This document shows, in pieces, positions 26,299 to 35,457 of a DNA stretch of 64,000 nt. The position numbers and the translations under genes were made by a program. The DNA comes from Dehalococcoidales bacterium. Its GTDB lineage: Bacteria > Chloroflexota > Dehalococcoidia > Lucifugimonadales > Lucifugimonadaceae. The DNA lies in assembly GCA_009937255.1 (NCBI GenBank), contig JAACCT010000015.1, positions 55,431-119,430 of the forward strand, in the 5' to 3' direction. Position 1 is the first letter of the stretch. Each line of letters opens with the position of its first letter. The notes beneath the pieces are model-generated. The model made no database searches. It had not been told where the DNA came from and saw only the letters and a list, made by a program, of their open reading frames with translations.

Positions 26299-26493
26299 AT
26301 GTGGATTGATTATAAAAAAGTAAATAATTTAACTATTGCTGAAACATGGAAAAATCTTTTAGAAGCTGAGGGGTTACCAACAAAAATTATGCCTGAAAAA
26401 GGATTATTAGATTGGTCAGAAACGTCTACTTTTAGAATTTTAGTTCCTAAAGGTCGAGAGCATGTAGCTGATGAAATAATAAGAAAAATTTAA
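26299..26493 (+). CDS. small DUF2007-like (putative signal-transducing) protein inside the nuo operon
   Basis: 64 residues, soluble. MWIDYKKVNNLTIAETWKNLLEAEGLPTKI followed by RILVPKGREHVADEII resembles the DUF2007 family of short PII-like ferredoxin-fold proteins (inference from pattern; not searched). The ATG follows the nuoK stop with no gap and precedes nuoL by 14 bases, so it is co-expressed with complex I. Possible role: assembly or sensing factor. Not a known Nuo subunit. Confidence 0.6.
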   Translation: MWIDYKKVNNLTIAETWKNLLEAEGLPTKIMPEKGLLDWSETSTFRILVPKGREHVADEIIRKI

Positions 26494-26507
26494 ATAAGGA
26501 AGCAATT

Positions 26508-28469
26508 TTGATTGAACTAATTACATTACTAATACTTTTTATTCCTTTCAGTGTATTTTTGATTAATTCTTTACTACTACGGACTATTTTAGGGTCTGAA
26601 AATGATTTATCAGGTCGTCTAAATGTAATATCTATAGGTGTCTGTTTCTTTCTATCTTTGATAGTAATATTTAATTTAAATAATGCTTCTTCAACTATAG
26701 TATTTGATTGGATAAATATTGGAGATGTTGATTTAAGTTTTTCATTTATGATAGATCCATTAACTTCAGTAATGTTAGTAGTAGTTTCTGGTATTTCTTT
26801 TTTAGTTCAAATTTATTCTATTGGATATATGCATGGTGATAAAAGTTTTAGTAGATATTTTTCTTTTATGGCACTTTTTACTGGTTCAATGCTTGGATTG
26901 GTTATGTCAAGAAATATACTTCAATTATTCATATTTTGGGAATTAGTTGGAGTTTCTTCTTATTTATTAATTGGTTTTTGGCATGAAAGAAAAGCAGCAG
27001 CTGCTGCTGCAAAAAAAGCTTTTATAATGACTAGATTAGGTGATTTTGGGTTTTTATTTTCAATCATTTATTTATTTAATATAAATCCAGATTTATTAAA
27101 TATACATTTACTTTACGATGCTATTGTGAATAATGAAATTTCAACACAAGTAGCAACAGTACTTTCTTTAGGATTTTTAATTGGTGCTATAGGTAAATCA
27201 GCTCAATTTCCTTTACATAGTTGGTTGCCCGATGCTATGGAAGGGCCTACATCAGTATCAGCGTTAATCCATTCAGCAACGATGGTTACGGCTGGAGTGT
27301 TTTTAATTGCAAGACTATTTCCTTTATTTCAAATTTCAGACATTATGATATTAGTAGCTATAATTGGAGCATCAACATCATTTATAGCCGCTACTATGGC
27401 ATTAACGACTACCGATATTAAGAGAGTTTTAGCTTACTCTACTATTTCACAATTAGGATATATGTTTATGGCCTTAGGCTTAGAAGCCTATACAGCTGCT
27501 GTATTCCATTTATTTACTCATGCTTTTTTTAAAGCTGGATTATTCTTAAGTGCTGGTTCTGTACATCACGCAAGCGGAACCTTTAATATGAAATATATGG
27601 GTGGTCTTAAATCAAAAATGAAGTATACGTATTATTCAATGCTAATATGTTCATTTTCTTTATCTGGATTATTTCCTCTATCAGGATTTTGGTCCAAAGA
27701 TGAAATAATACTTTCAGCCTATAATCAAGGAGGAAGTTTAGGATTAATTTGTATGATAATAGGATTATTAGTTGCATTCATGACTTCTTTTTATATGTTT
27801 AGGGCTATTTCTTTAACATTTCACGGAGATTTTAGAGGAGGAGGCGACAAAGAAAGAGAAGATCTTATAAAACAAAAACTACCAGTACCTGAAACTTTAG
27901 AACATGTTCATTTGGAGGAATCTCCTAAATATATGATTTATCCAATATTACTACTTTCGTTTTTTGCAATATTTATAGGTTATTTTGCTAATCCTGTATT
28001 TTCTGATTTATTATTTATAGATAAACACTTATTTGGGTTATTTTTAGAGAAAAGCCTAGAGGTTTTTCATTTTCATGGATCTCATGATTTTAACTTTTCT
28101 ATAGCTTTAGTTTCTACATTTATTTCAATAGTAGGTATTTTATTTGGCTTAAGTATTTATAATAAAAAAACAGAATTAGATAAAGGAAATTTTTTTAATA
28201 GTATAAATAATTTTTTGGATAAAAAATATTTTATTGATTATCTATATGAAAAATTTATTGTACAAAATATTTTTTATGAACTAATTTGTGCTGGTTTAGA
28301 GTGGATAGATAAAAATATTTTTGATGGTATAAATATTAATTTATCTAAACTTATAGGTCGAATAAGTTTAAGATCATTGAAATTTCAAGATGGTCAAATT
28401 CACACCTATAGTATAGCTATGGTAACAGCAGGTGTGATTTCAATTTTTATATTAATAATTTTAGGATGA
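26508..28469 (+). CDS. nuoL: NADH-quinone oxidoreductase subunit L
   Basis: 653 residues. TTG start with AAGGA seven bases upstream. Antiporter-like subunit with about 16 helices: FWELVGVSSYLLIGFW, SAQFPLHSWLPDAMEGPTSV, KRVLAYSTISQLGYMF and HAFFKAGLFLSAGSVHHA. The C-terminal lateral helix region that reaches along the membrane arm is present (residues about 540-653). Pumps protons in complex I. Confidence 0.94.
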   Translation: MIELITLLILFIPFSVFLINSLLLRTILGSENDLSGRLNVISIGVCFFLSLIVIFNLNNASSTIVFDWINIGDVDLSFSFMIDPLTSVMLVVVSGISFLVQIYSIGYMHGDKSFSRYFSFMALFTGSMLGLVMSRNILQLFIFWELVGVSSYLLIGFWHERKAAAAAAKKAFIMTRLGDFGFLFSIIYLFNINPDLLNIHLLYDAIVNNEISTQVATVLSLGFLIGAIGKSAQFPLHSWLPDAMEGPTSVSALIHSATMVTAGVFLIARLFPLFQISDIMILVAIIGASTSFIAATMALTTTDIKRVLAYSTISQLGYMFMALGLEAYTAAVFHLFTHAFFKAGLFLSAGSVHHASGTFNMKYMGGLKSKMKYTYYSMLICSFSLSGLFPLSGFWSKDEIILSAYNQGGSLGLICMIIGLLVAFMTSFYMFRAISLTFHGDFRGGGDKEREDLIKQKLPVPETLEHVHLEESPKYMIYPILLLSFFAIFIGYFANPVFSDLLFIDKHLFGLFLEKSLEVFHFHGSHDFNFSIALVSTFISIVGILFGLSIYNKKTELDKGNFFNSINNFLDKKYFIDYLYEKFIVQNIFYELICAGLEWIDKNIFDGININLSKLIGRISLRSLKFQDGQIHTYSIAMVTAGVISIFILIILG

Positions 28470-28475
28470 ATTATT

Positions 28476-30011
28476 GTGTTTAATTATTTTTTAACAATAA
28501 CTGTTTTTTTCCCAGCAATTACTGCTTTGTTTTTATTAATATTTAATGATAAAAAAAGAATAGTTCAAATTTCAATTTCTTCTTCAATAATTACTTTTAT
28601 TTTAACTTTATTTCTATTTATTTCTTACGATAGAGATTTGGGAGGAATGCAATTTATTGATTATTTCCAATGGATAAATTCAATAAATATAAAATCCTCA
28701 TATTTGTTGGGAATTGACGGTTTTTCAGCACCTTTAGTTTTGTTAACAGGATTGCTTTCTATGGTCGCTTTTATGTCATCCTGGAGAATGAAATTAAGAG
28801 TTAAAGAATATTTTATATGGTTATTACTTCTTGAAACTAGTGTACTTGGAGTTTTCACATCTTTAGATTTACTTTTATTCTTTATTTTTTTTGAATTTGA
28901 ATTAATTCCTATGTATATGTTAATTGGAATTTGGGGCTCTGGTCGCAAAGAATATTCAGCTATAAAATTTGTTATATTCACTTTAGCTGGAGGAGCATTT
29001 ATGCTTATAGCAATTCTTTCTCTTTTTGCTTCAGATTCAGTAAGTACTCTAGCCATGGTTTCTATTTCTGAGATTAACTTAATAGGTATTCCAGATTTAA
29101 TTGCAGGTAAAGAGCTTATAATTCCTGCATCAATTATATTCTTATTTTTCTTTATAGCTTTTGCAGTAAAACTTCCACTATGGCCACTCCATAATTGGCT
29201 TCCAGATGCCCATACTGATGCCCCGACGGCAGTTTCTATAATGTTAGCTGGAGTTCTTCTAAAAATGGCAGGTTATGGATTATTCAGAATTAATTTAGGA
29301 TTTTTTCAAGAAACACAGGGTTTTACAATTTTTGATGTGAGTGGTTTATTAGCTCTATTGGGTACTATTTCTATAATATACGGAGCAATAATTACTTTAA
29401 GACAAACAGACTTAAAAAGGTTAATAGCTTTTTCTTCTATAAGTCATATGGGTTATGTATTATTAGGTTTTGCAGCTATTACAAGCTCAACAACTTATTC
29501 TTTATATTCTCTTAACGGATCAGCAATGCAAATGTTTACACATGGAACTATTACAGGACTATCTTTTTTAACTGTTGGTCTTATTTATGATAGAACTCAT
29601 ACAAGAGATATAAACAAGCTTGGTTCACTTGCAAAAAAAATGCCTATAATTGCTTTGTTTTTTGTAATTTCAGGTTTAGCTTCTTTAGGGCTGCCAGGTT
29701 TTTCCGGCTTTGTATCTGAAATAATGATTTTCTTAGGTACTTATAAAATTTATCCAGTTTATACGATAATTTCTGCTTTTGGTGTAGTACTAGCAGCAGG
29801 CTATATTTTGTGGATGGTACAAAGATCAATGTTTGGTACTAATAATCTAGATAAAGATGATAGCACATACGATTACAAAGATTTAAAAGATGGGAATTTT
29901 TATGATATTTTACCTGCTGTCATCATTACTATTCCTATTATTATAATTGGAATTATGCCCAGTATTTTTATAACTTTTTTCAATATGGGTATTAAGGAGA
30001 TTCTAAGATAA
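28476..30011 (+). CDS. nuoM: NADH-quinone oxidoreductase subunit M
   Basis: 511 residues from a GTG start six bases after nuoL. FFEFELIPMYMLIGIWG carries the key Glu; KLPLWPLHNWLPDAHTDAP and KRLIAFSSISHMGYVLLG are further antiporter signatures. About 14 helices. TAATG junction with nuoN. Confidence 0.94.
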   Translation: MFNYFLTITVFFPAITALFLLIFNDKKRIVQISISSSIITFILTLFLFISYDRDLGGMQFIDYFQWINSINIKSSYLLGIDGFSAPLVLLTGLLSMVAFMSSWRMKLRVKEYFIWLLLLETSVLGVFTSLDLLLFFIFFEFELIPMYMLIGIWGSGRKEYSAIKFVIFTLAGGAFMLIAILSLFASDSVSTLAMVSISEINLIGIPDLIAGKELIIPASIIFLFFFIAFAVKLPLWPLHNWLPDAHTDAPTAVSIMLAGVLLKMAGYGLFRINLGFFQETQGFTIFDVSGLLALLGTISIIYGAIITLRQTDLKRLIAFSSISHMGYVLLGFAAITSSTTYSLYSLNGSAMQMFTHGTITGLSFLTVGLIYDRTHTRDINKLGSLAKKMPIIALFFVISGLASLGLPGFSGFVSEIMIFLGTYKIYPVYTIISAFGVVLAAGYILWMVQRSMFGTNNLDKDDSTYDYKDLKDGNFYDILPAVIITIPIIIIGIMPSIFITFFNMGIKEILR

Positions 30012-31438
30012 TGCTATTTCAAGAATTAACATATATTTTTTCACCTATTATTTTAATAATAACCTCCTTAGTCGTTCTAATTATTGATTTTTTTGTTAAA
30101 AGAAAATCTTTGCTAGTTTTTTATACATTATTTGGGTTATTTATATCAGTACTAATTCTGATAATTCAATATCTCTCGTTTGAAAGTAATAAAAATATAT
30201 TTTTTGAAACCTTAGTATTTGACAAATTATATATTTTTATGGCAATAATTTTACTAACTCTAACCTTTTGTATTATTTTAGGTTTTTATGATTATATTGT
30301 TAATCAAATAAAATTTAAGTCTGAATTTTTAAGCTTACTTATTTTATCTTTAGTAGGTTCTTTAGTTGTAATTATGGCTACTGATTTTATTACTATTTAT
30401 TTAGCGTTGGAACTAGCATCATTACCGATTATTTCACTGGTAGCTTTTGGAAGAGGTAAATTTAGTCTAGAAGCAGCTTTTAAATACTTAATTTTAGCTT
30501 CTTTATCCACGGGAATTTTTTTGATGGGAATAGTTTATTTGTATGGAATAACAGGTTCTTTAAACTTAAATTCTTTGGATATTTTATATACTAATCCTGC
30601 TACTATTTTAGGGATAGTATTTCTATTTATTGGAATTGCGTTCAAGTTATCAATAGCTCCTTGGCATATGTGGACTCCAGATACCTATCAAGGTTCTCCT
30701 ATGCCAATTGTTACATATTTATCTACAGTATCTAAATTAGCTGGTTTTGTTCTTACTATTAGAATATTTATATATATTTTTTCGGATGGATTTGATACTC
30801 GTAACTTTATAGTTTTTCTCTCTATAGTTTCTGTTATATCTATGACTATAGGTAACTTAGGGGCTATTTTACAAAAAGATCTTAAGAGATTATTTGTATA
30901 TTCAACTGTAGCTCATGCGGGCTATATGTTAGTTGGAATAATAGCTCTCATTACAAATACATCTGCGGCTTCAACAACACTATTTTATGTAATAGGATAT
31001 GCGATAACCAGTTTATCTATTTTCTTCTGTTTACAGTACATTATTAATCTTACGTCTAATTCTTCTATTGAAGGATTAAAAGGTCTGTTTCAAGCACATC
31101 CTTTTGTATCTATAATATTTACTTTAGGTGTACTGAGCCTTCTGGGTATCCCTGCAACTGTAGGGTTTATGGGTAAAGTTCTTGTTTTTAGTGCAGCTGT
31201 AGATAATGGATTAGCATGGGTAGCAATAATAGGAGTCATAAATTCTTTTATTTCTGCATACTACTACTTAGGTTTATTAAGAAATATATACATATCAACG
31301 GATAAATTTGATCAAAAAGGCATCAGCAATAAAAATTATATTTTAGTAGCATCATTATCATCATTATTAGTTTTAATTTTAGGTGTATACCCTGATTTTG
31401 CATTATCTTTAATTGATACTGTTATATCGGGAGTATAG
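30011..31438 (+). CDS. nuoN: NADH-quinone oxidoreductase subunit N
   Basis: 475 residues, third antiporter-like subunit. IYLALELASLPIISLVAFG, KLSIAPWHMWTPDTYQGSPMP and KRLFVYSTVAHAGYML are diagnostic. Last of eleven nuo genes. No nuoE, nuoF or nuoG lies in the window, so the complex is of the 11-subunit type or its NADH module is coded elsewhere. The NAD kinase gene follows after 18 bases. Confidence 0.94.
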   Translation: MLFQELTYIFSPIILIITSLVVLIIDFFVKRKSLLVFYTLFGLFISVLILIIQYLSFESNKNIFFETLVFDKLYIFMAIILLTLTFCIILGFYDYIVNQIKFKSEFLSLLILSLVGSLVVIMATDFITIYLALELASLPIISLVAFGRGKFSLEAAFKYLILASLSTGIFLMGIVYLYGITGSLNLNSLDILYTNPATILGIVFLFIGIAFKLSIAPWHMWTPDTYQGSPMPIVTYLSTVSKLAGFVLTIRIFIYIFSDGFDTRNFIVFLSIVSVISMTIGNLGAILQKDLKRLFVYSTVAHAGYMLVGIIALITNTSAASTTLFYVIGYAITSLSIFFCLQYIINLTSNSSIEGLKGLFQAHPFVSIIFTLGVLSLLGIPATVGFMGKVLVFSAAVDNGLAWVAIIGVINSFISAYYYLGLLRNIYISTDKFDQKGISNKNYILVASLSSLLVLILGVYPDFALSLIDTVISGV

Positions 31439-31456
31439 AAAAGGCTATTTAAAGCA

Positions 31457-32278
31457 ATGTATAAAAAAATATGTGTAGTTATTAATCCAGATTCTAAAGA
31501 AGCTTTAGATCTGTATGAAGAACTTTTATCAATATTCTCCAAAAACTCTTTTCAATTATTAAATGATTTTGATTTTAAAAATATCGAAGATATGGACCTT
31601 GTTGTAGCTATAGGGGGGGATGGAACTCTTCTTAAGGCTGTATCTGTAGCTGTTAAATTTGATGTTCCTGTTATGGGAATAAATATGGGTACAGTAGGTT
31701 TTATGACAGATGTTGAGGGTAAAAAAGCTATAAGTGAATTCCAAAACTATTTAGATGGAGTAAGAATTGAGCAACGTTCAATGTTGGAAGTAGAGTTTAA
31801 AATTGATAATAAAAATCATACTTATAAAGCTCTTAACGATATTGTTATTGCACGAGGAGCTTCAGTATCTATGGTAGAAACAATAGTTGAAATAGATAAA
31901 GTTCATTTAGCTACATATCGTGGAGATGGAATTGTAATTTCATCAGCTACAGGTTCTACGGGATATGCACTTTCTCTTGGTGGTCCTGTAATTGATCCTA
32001 AATCAAACGAATATTTTTTAAAACCAATAGCTACTCATATGAGTCAATTTGGTGGAGTAATAGTCAATTCTGAATCCAAATGCGATATCACTATTTCTAC
32101 TCGAAAAGACGCTCAAATAAGTATAGATGGATTTATAGAATATAAAATAAAATCTGGAGATAAAATTAGTCTTAAAATTTCAGATACGAAAGCTAAATTC
32201 TTAAGAAAAAATCCCTCAAATTATTATTGGAGTACGATTACTGAAAAATTAGGAATTAGAAAAGGTAAATATATCTAA
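31457..32278 (+). CDS. nadK: NAD kinase
   Basis: 273 residues, ATP-NAD kinase. AIGGDGTLLKAV near residue 52 (GGDG catalytic), INMGTVGFMTD, and the NE-D motif region LNDIVIARG, followed by TYRGDGIVISSATGSTGYALSLGGPV. Makes NADP from NAD. Co-directional with nuo and Nudix genes, possibly in the same transcript. Confidence 0.93.
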   Translation: MYKKICVVINPDSKEALDLYEELLSIFSKNSFQLLNDFDFKNIEDMDLVVAIGGDGTLLKAVSVAVKFDVPVMGINMGTVGFMTDVEGKKAISEFQNYLDGVRIEQRSMLEVEFKIDNKNHTYKALNDIVIARGASVSMVETIVEIDKVHLATYRGDGIVISSATGSTGYALSLGGPVIDPKSNEYFLKPIATHMSQFGGVIVNSESKCDITISTRKDAQISIDGFIEYKIKSGDKISLKISDTKAKFLRKNPSNYYWSTITEKLGIRKGKYI

Positions 32279-32283
32279 AAAAT

Positions 32284-32790
32284 ATGGAAACAAAATTAGT
32301 TTATAAAGCTGAATCACTGGAAATAAGAAGAGATACATATGAAATGTCTAATAAACATATCATAAAAAAAGATTTTGTTGATCATCCAGGATCTGTGATG
32401 ATAATTGGTATAAGAGAAAAAAAAATTCTGTTTGTAAAACAATGGAGACAACCTATAAGGAAATATACAATTGAACTTCCTTGTGGAACTTTACATAAAT
32501 CAGAGATTTCAAAAATAGGAGCAGATAGAGAATTTAGAGAAGAAACTGGTTTTTCAGCCAAAAATTATTTTTCAATTGGAAAATTTTATTGTGCGCCAGG
32601 TTATAGTAATGAAGTTAAGGAAATTTTTATTGCTGAAGATATTTTTTTATCACCTCTTGATCCTGATGAAGATGAACAGATTGAATTACAAGATTATTCA
32701 TTAAATGAAGCTATAAAATTAATAAAAGAAAATAAAATTATAGATCAAGGGACAATATTAGCTCTTAATATCTATAAATCAATACTATAA
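32284..32790 (+). CDS. Nudix hydrolase (ADP-ribose pyrophosphatase-like)
   Basis: 168 residues. The Nudix box fits the GX5EX7REUXEEXGU pattern: GTLHKSEISKIGADREFREETGF near residue 72. Upstream VMIIGIREKKILFVKQWRQPIRKY and the ELPCG element are typical of ADP-ribose pyrophosphatases. Starting five bases after nadK, it suggests nicotinamide nucleotide turnover. Exact substrate unproven. Confidence 0.85.
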   Translation: METKLVYKAESLEIRRDTYEMSNKHIIKKDFVDHPGSVMIIGIREKKILFVKQWRQPIRKYTIELPCGTLHKSEISKIGADREFREETGFSAKNYFSIGKFYCAPGYSNEVKEIFIAEDIFLSPLDPDEDEQIELQDYSLNEAIKLIKENKIIDQGTILALNIYKSIL

Positions 32791-32809
32791 TTTAAATGGA
32801 GAGAATTTT

Positions 32810-33616
32810 ATGTACGATCATGATTTATTAATAATTGGTGCAGGACTAGCTGGATTGCGGTGTGCAGTTGAAGCTCAAAGATTGGGCTTAAAAGTAGCTG
32901 TAATAACTAAAGTCCATCCTGTTAGAAGCCACTCTAATGCTGCTCAAGGAGGAATTAATGCTCCTTTAACTGATAGAGGTGATGACTGGAAGGGTCATGC
33001 CTTAGATACTATCAAAGGTAGTGACTATCTAGCCGACCAGGATGCTGTTGAAATAATGAGCCAAGAAGCAGGAGAAGCTGTTTTAGAACTTGAAAGAATG
33101 GGAGTTATTTTTTCAAGAGGAGAAGATGGACGCTTAGGAACTAGAAGATTTGGTGGTCAAAAAGTTGCGAGAACTTTTTTTGTTGGGGCTATTACAGGAT
33201 CTGCTCTTTTGCATGTTTTGTACGAACAGTCTCTAAAGCTTGGATTACAAGTTTATGAAGAATGGTTTGTAACATCTTTAATTAAGCATGAGGGTGCAAT
33301 TAGAGGAGTTGTAGCTTTAGACCTTAAAACCGGAGAGTTAGAATCAATTACAGCAAAATCAGTTGTTATTGCTGCAGGTGGTGCGGGTAGAGTTTGTGAA
33401 CCATCTACTAATGCTTTGATATGTACAGGTGATGGTTTATCTTTAGCTTGGAATAATGGAGCAGGATTAATGGATATGGAAATGATTCAATATCATCCTA
33501 CTACTTTAGCAAGGACAGGTATATTACTATCAGAAGCTGCTAGAGGTGAAGGAGCTTATCTTTTAAATTCAGAAGGTGATAGATTTATGAAAAAATACGC
33601 ACCAGATTATATGTAA
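32810..33616 (+). CDS. sdhA: succinate dehydrogenase flavoprotein subunit, N-terminal part (interrupted gene)
   Basis: 268 residues ending at an in-frame TAA (33614-33616). FAD motif IIGAGLAGLRCAVEA at the N terminus, RSHSNAAQGGINAPL with the flavin-linking His, MIQYHPTTLA and EAARGEGAYLLN near the end. The stop falls within KKYAPDYM-stop-LASRDVVSRAEQ, exactly where homologues continue, and the same frame stays open to 34492. TAA for GAA (Glu) would repair it. A true stop would abolish the dehydrogenase; read-through, a sequencing error or a recent null allele are the options. sdhB follows normally. Confidence 0.85.
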   Translation: MYDHDLLIIGAGLAGLRCAVEAQRLGLKVAVITKVHPVRSHSNAAQGGINAPLTDRGDDWKGHALDTIKGSDYLADQDAVEIMSQEAGEAVLELERMGVIFSRGEDGRLGTRRFGGQKVARTFFVGAITGSALLHVLYEQSLKLGLQVYEEWFVTSLIKHEGAIRGVVALDLKTGELESITAKSVVIAAGGAGRVCEPSTNALICTGDGLSLAWNNGAGLMDMEMIQYHPTTLARTGILLSEAARGEGAYLLNSEGDRFMKKYAPDYM

Positions 33617-34492
33617 CTTGCCTCTCGAGATGTTGTTTCTAGAGCAGAGCAAACTGAAATTAATGAAGGTAGAGGAATTGATGGAAATGTTCTTCTGGAT
33701 CTTAGGCATTTAGGAAAAGAATTTATTGAGACAAGATTAGGATACTTACAAGAAGTTTCAGTTGAATTTTTAGGCATAGATATGTCTGAAAAACCAGTTC
33801 CTATTAGGCCAGGAATGCATTACATAATGGGTGGTATAAAAACTGATGTAAATGGTGAAACAGGAGTTCCTGGATTATATGCTGCTGGTGAATGTGCAAA
33901 TGTAAGTGTACATGGTGCGAATAGACTAGGAGCTAATTCATTACTTGATACTGTAGTTTTTGGTAGAAGGTCAGCTGAAAAGGCATCAGATTATGTTAAA
34001 TCTGTTCCAAATGAAGATATTCCTACAAAATCTTATGTTGAAAGAGACCTAAAAAAAATCAAGGATATTATAGACTCAGAAGGTAATTTAAGAGTTTCTG
34101 AAGTAAGAAATGAAATGGCTAAGGCTATGACCGAAGGAATTGGTGTTTTTAGAGATCAAAAATCAATGGAATATGCAAAGTCAGTTGTAGAAAAAACTAA
34201 AATTAAATATAGAGATTCTATTAAAATACAGAATAAAGGAAAAGTTTATAATACTGACTTATTATTTGCACTTGAACTTGAGAATATGATAGATTGTGCA
34301 GAATCAATTGTACATGGAGCTCTTACGAGAAAAGAGAGCCGTGGAGCTCATTTTAGAACTGATATTACTGGTAGAAATGATAATGATTGGTTAAAACATA
34401 CACTTATATATAAAAAAGAAGATGGTGAAATTAAGATTGAAACTCCAGATGTAACCATTACGCAGTGGCAACCAGTTGAAAGAGTTTATTAG
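33617..34492 (+). CDS. sdhA: succinate dehydrogenase flavoprotein subunit, C-terminal part (same frame as N-terminal part)
   Basis: Continuation of the interrupted sdhA. The ORF track begins at an internal ATG at 33782, but the family homology starts directly after the TAA with LASRDVVSRAEQTEINEGRG. It then carries RPGMHYIMGGIKTDVNG (catalytic Arg/His area), HGANRLGANSLLDTVVFGRR and the helical C-terminal domain with ESRGAHFRTD. Both halves together give about 560 residues, the normal SdhA/FrdA length. Independent translation from 33782 would leave out about 55 residues of the flavin/substrate region. Confidence 0.83.
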   Translation, partial: LASRDVVSRAEQTEINEGRGIDGNVLLDLRHLGKEFIETRLGYLQEVSVEFLGIDMSEKPVPIRPGMHYIMGGIKTDVNGETGVPGLYAAGECANVSVHGANRLGANSLLDTVVFGRRSAEKASDYVKSVPNEDIPTKSYVERDLKKIKDIIDSEGNLRVSEVRNEMAKAMTEGIGVFRDQKSMEYAKSVVEKTKIKYRDSIKIQNKGKVYNTDLLFALELENMIDCAESIVHGALTRKESRGAHFRTDITGRNDNDWLKHTLIYKKEDGEIKIETPDVTITQWQPVERVY

Positions 34493-34500
34493 GAGAAAAT

Positions 34501-35457
34501 ATGGAAGTAACTTTAAATGTAAAAAGATTTGATCCAGAAAAGCCAAAAAATAATACTTGGATACAAGAATATGTAATGGATATTCATCAATCTTCTACCG
34601 TTCTTGATGCACTAATTCATGTAAGAGAAGAGATGGATGGTACTTTGGCATTAAGATGTGCTTGTAGAGCTTCTATATGTGGTTCCTGCGGTATGAAAGT
34701 TAATGGTGAGGCAAAGTTAGTTTGTAAAACAAGAGTAGAAGAACTTTCACCTAATGGAGAAAAATTATTAATTGAACCTATGGGAAACCAACCTGTAATC
34801 AAAGATTTGATTGTTGATTTAAGTGCTTTTTTTGCAAAAATGGAACAAATAAGTCCTTTTTTACAACCTAATAAAGAACCAGAGTCAGGAGAATTTATTG
34901 CTTCAAATGATTCTATGGAAAAATTACTTACTGAAATGAATTGTATAATGTGTGGTTTATGTGTTTCTGAGTGTACAGTCCTTGAAGTAGATAATACTTT
35001 TATTGGGCCAGCCGCATTAGCGAAAGCTTCTAGATTTGTTTATGATCCAAGAGATGATAAAACATCTGAAAGATTAAATTGTCTAAATGATGAAGCAGGT
35101 GGAATGTGGGATTGTACTAGATGTATGCAATGTGTTGAGGTTTGTCCTAAAGGAGTTTCTCCAATGGATAGAATTATGGATCTTAGGGAAACTGCTATTG
35201 AAATCGGAGCAAAAAAGACTCATGGTTATCATCATACTAATTCATTTGAGAAATCAGTCACAGCTAATGGAAGACTTGATGAAAGTAGATTAGCTTTGGA
35301 ATCAGCAGGAATATTTAATATTTTTAGACTTTTAGATCTTGTACCTGTTGGATTGAGAGCTCTTATTAGAGGTAAACTACCACCCTTTATTCCTCATAAA
35401 GCGAAAGACAATAAAAAGATTAAAGAACTAGCCAAAGCTATAAAGGAGAAGGAATAA
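34501..35457 (+). CDS. sdhB: succinate dehydrogenase/fumarate reductase iron-sulfur subunit
   Basis: 318 residues. 2Fe-2S ligands in CACRASICGSCG plus a later Cys (LVCKTRV), 4Fe-4S in CIMCGLCVSEC, 3Fe-4S/4Fe-4S in CTRCMQCVEVCPKGV. Passes electrons from the flavin to the quinone side. The C terminus extends some 80 residues beyond the cluster domain (SFEKSVTANGRLDESRLALE...), similar to SdhB partners of SdhE-type proteins. Start nine bases after sdhA, TAATG overlap with the next gene. Confidence 0.92.
   Translation: MEVTLNVKRFDPEKPKNNTWIQEYVMDIHQSSTVLDALIHVREEMDGTLALRCACRASICGSCGMKVNGEAKLVCKTRVEELSPNGEKLLIEPMGNQPVIKDLIVDLSAFFAKMEQISPFLQPNKEPESGEFIASNDSMEKLLTEMNCIMCGLCVSECTVLEVDNTFIGPAALAKASRFVYDPRDDKTSERLNCLNDEAGGMWDCTRCMQCVEVCPKGVSPMDRIMDLRETAIEIGAKKTHGYHHTNSFEKSVTANGRLDESRLALESAGIFNIFRLLDLVPVGLRALIRGKLPPFIPHKAKDNKKIKELAKAIKEKE

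Noticed and set aside
28661-29056. 131-residue minus-strand ORF in nuoM
   Set aside because: Antisense shadow of a conserved membrane gene.
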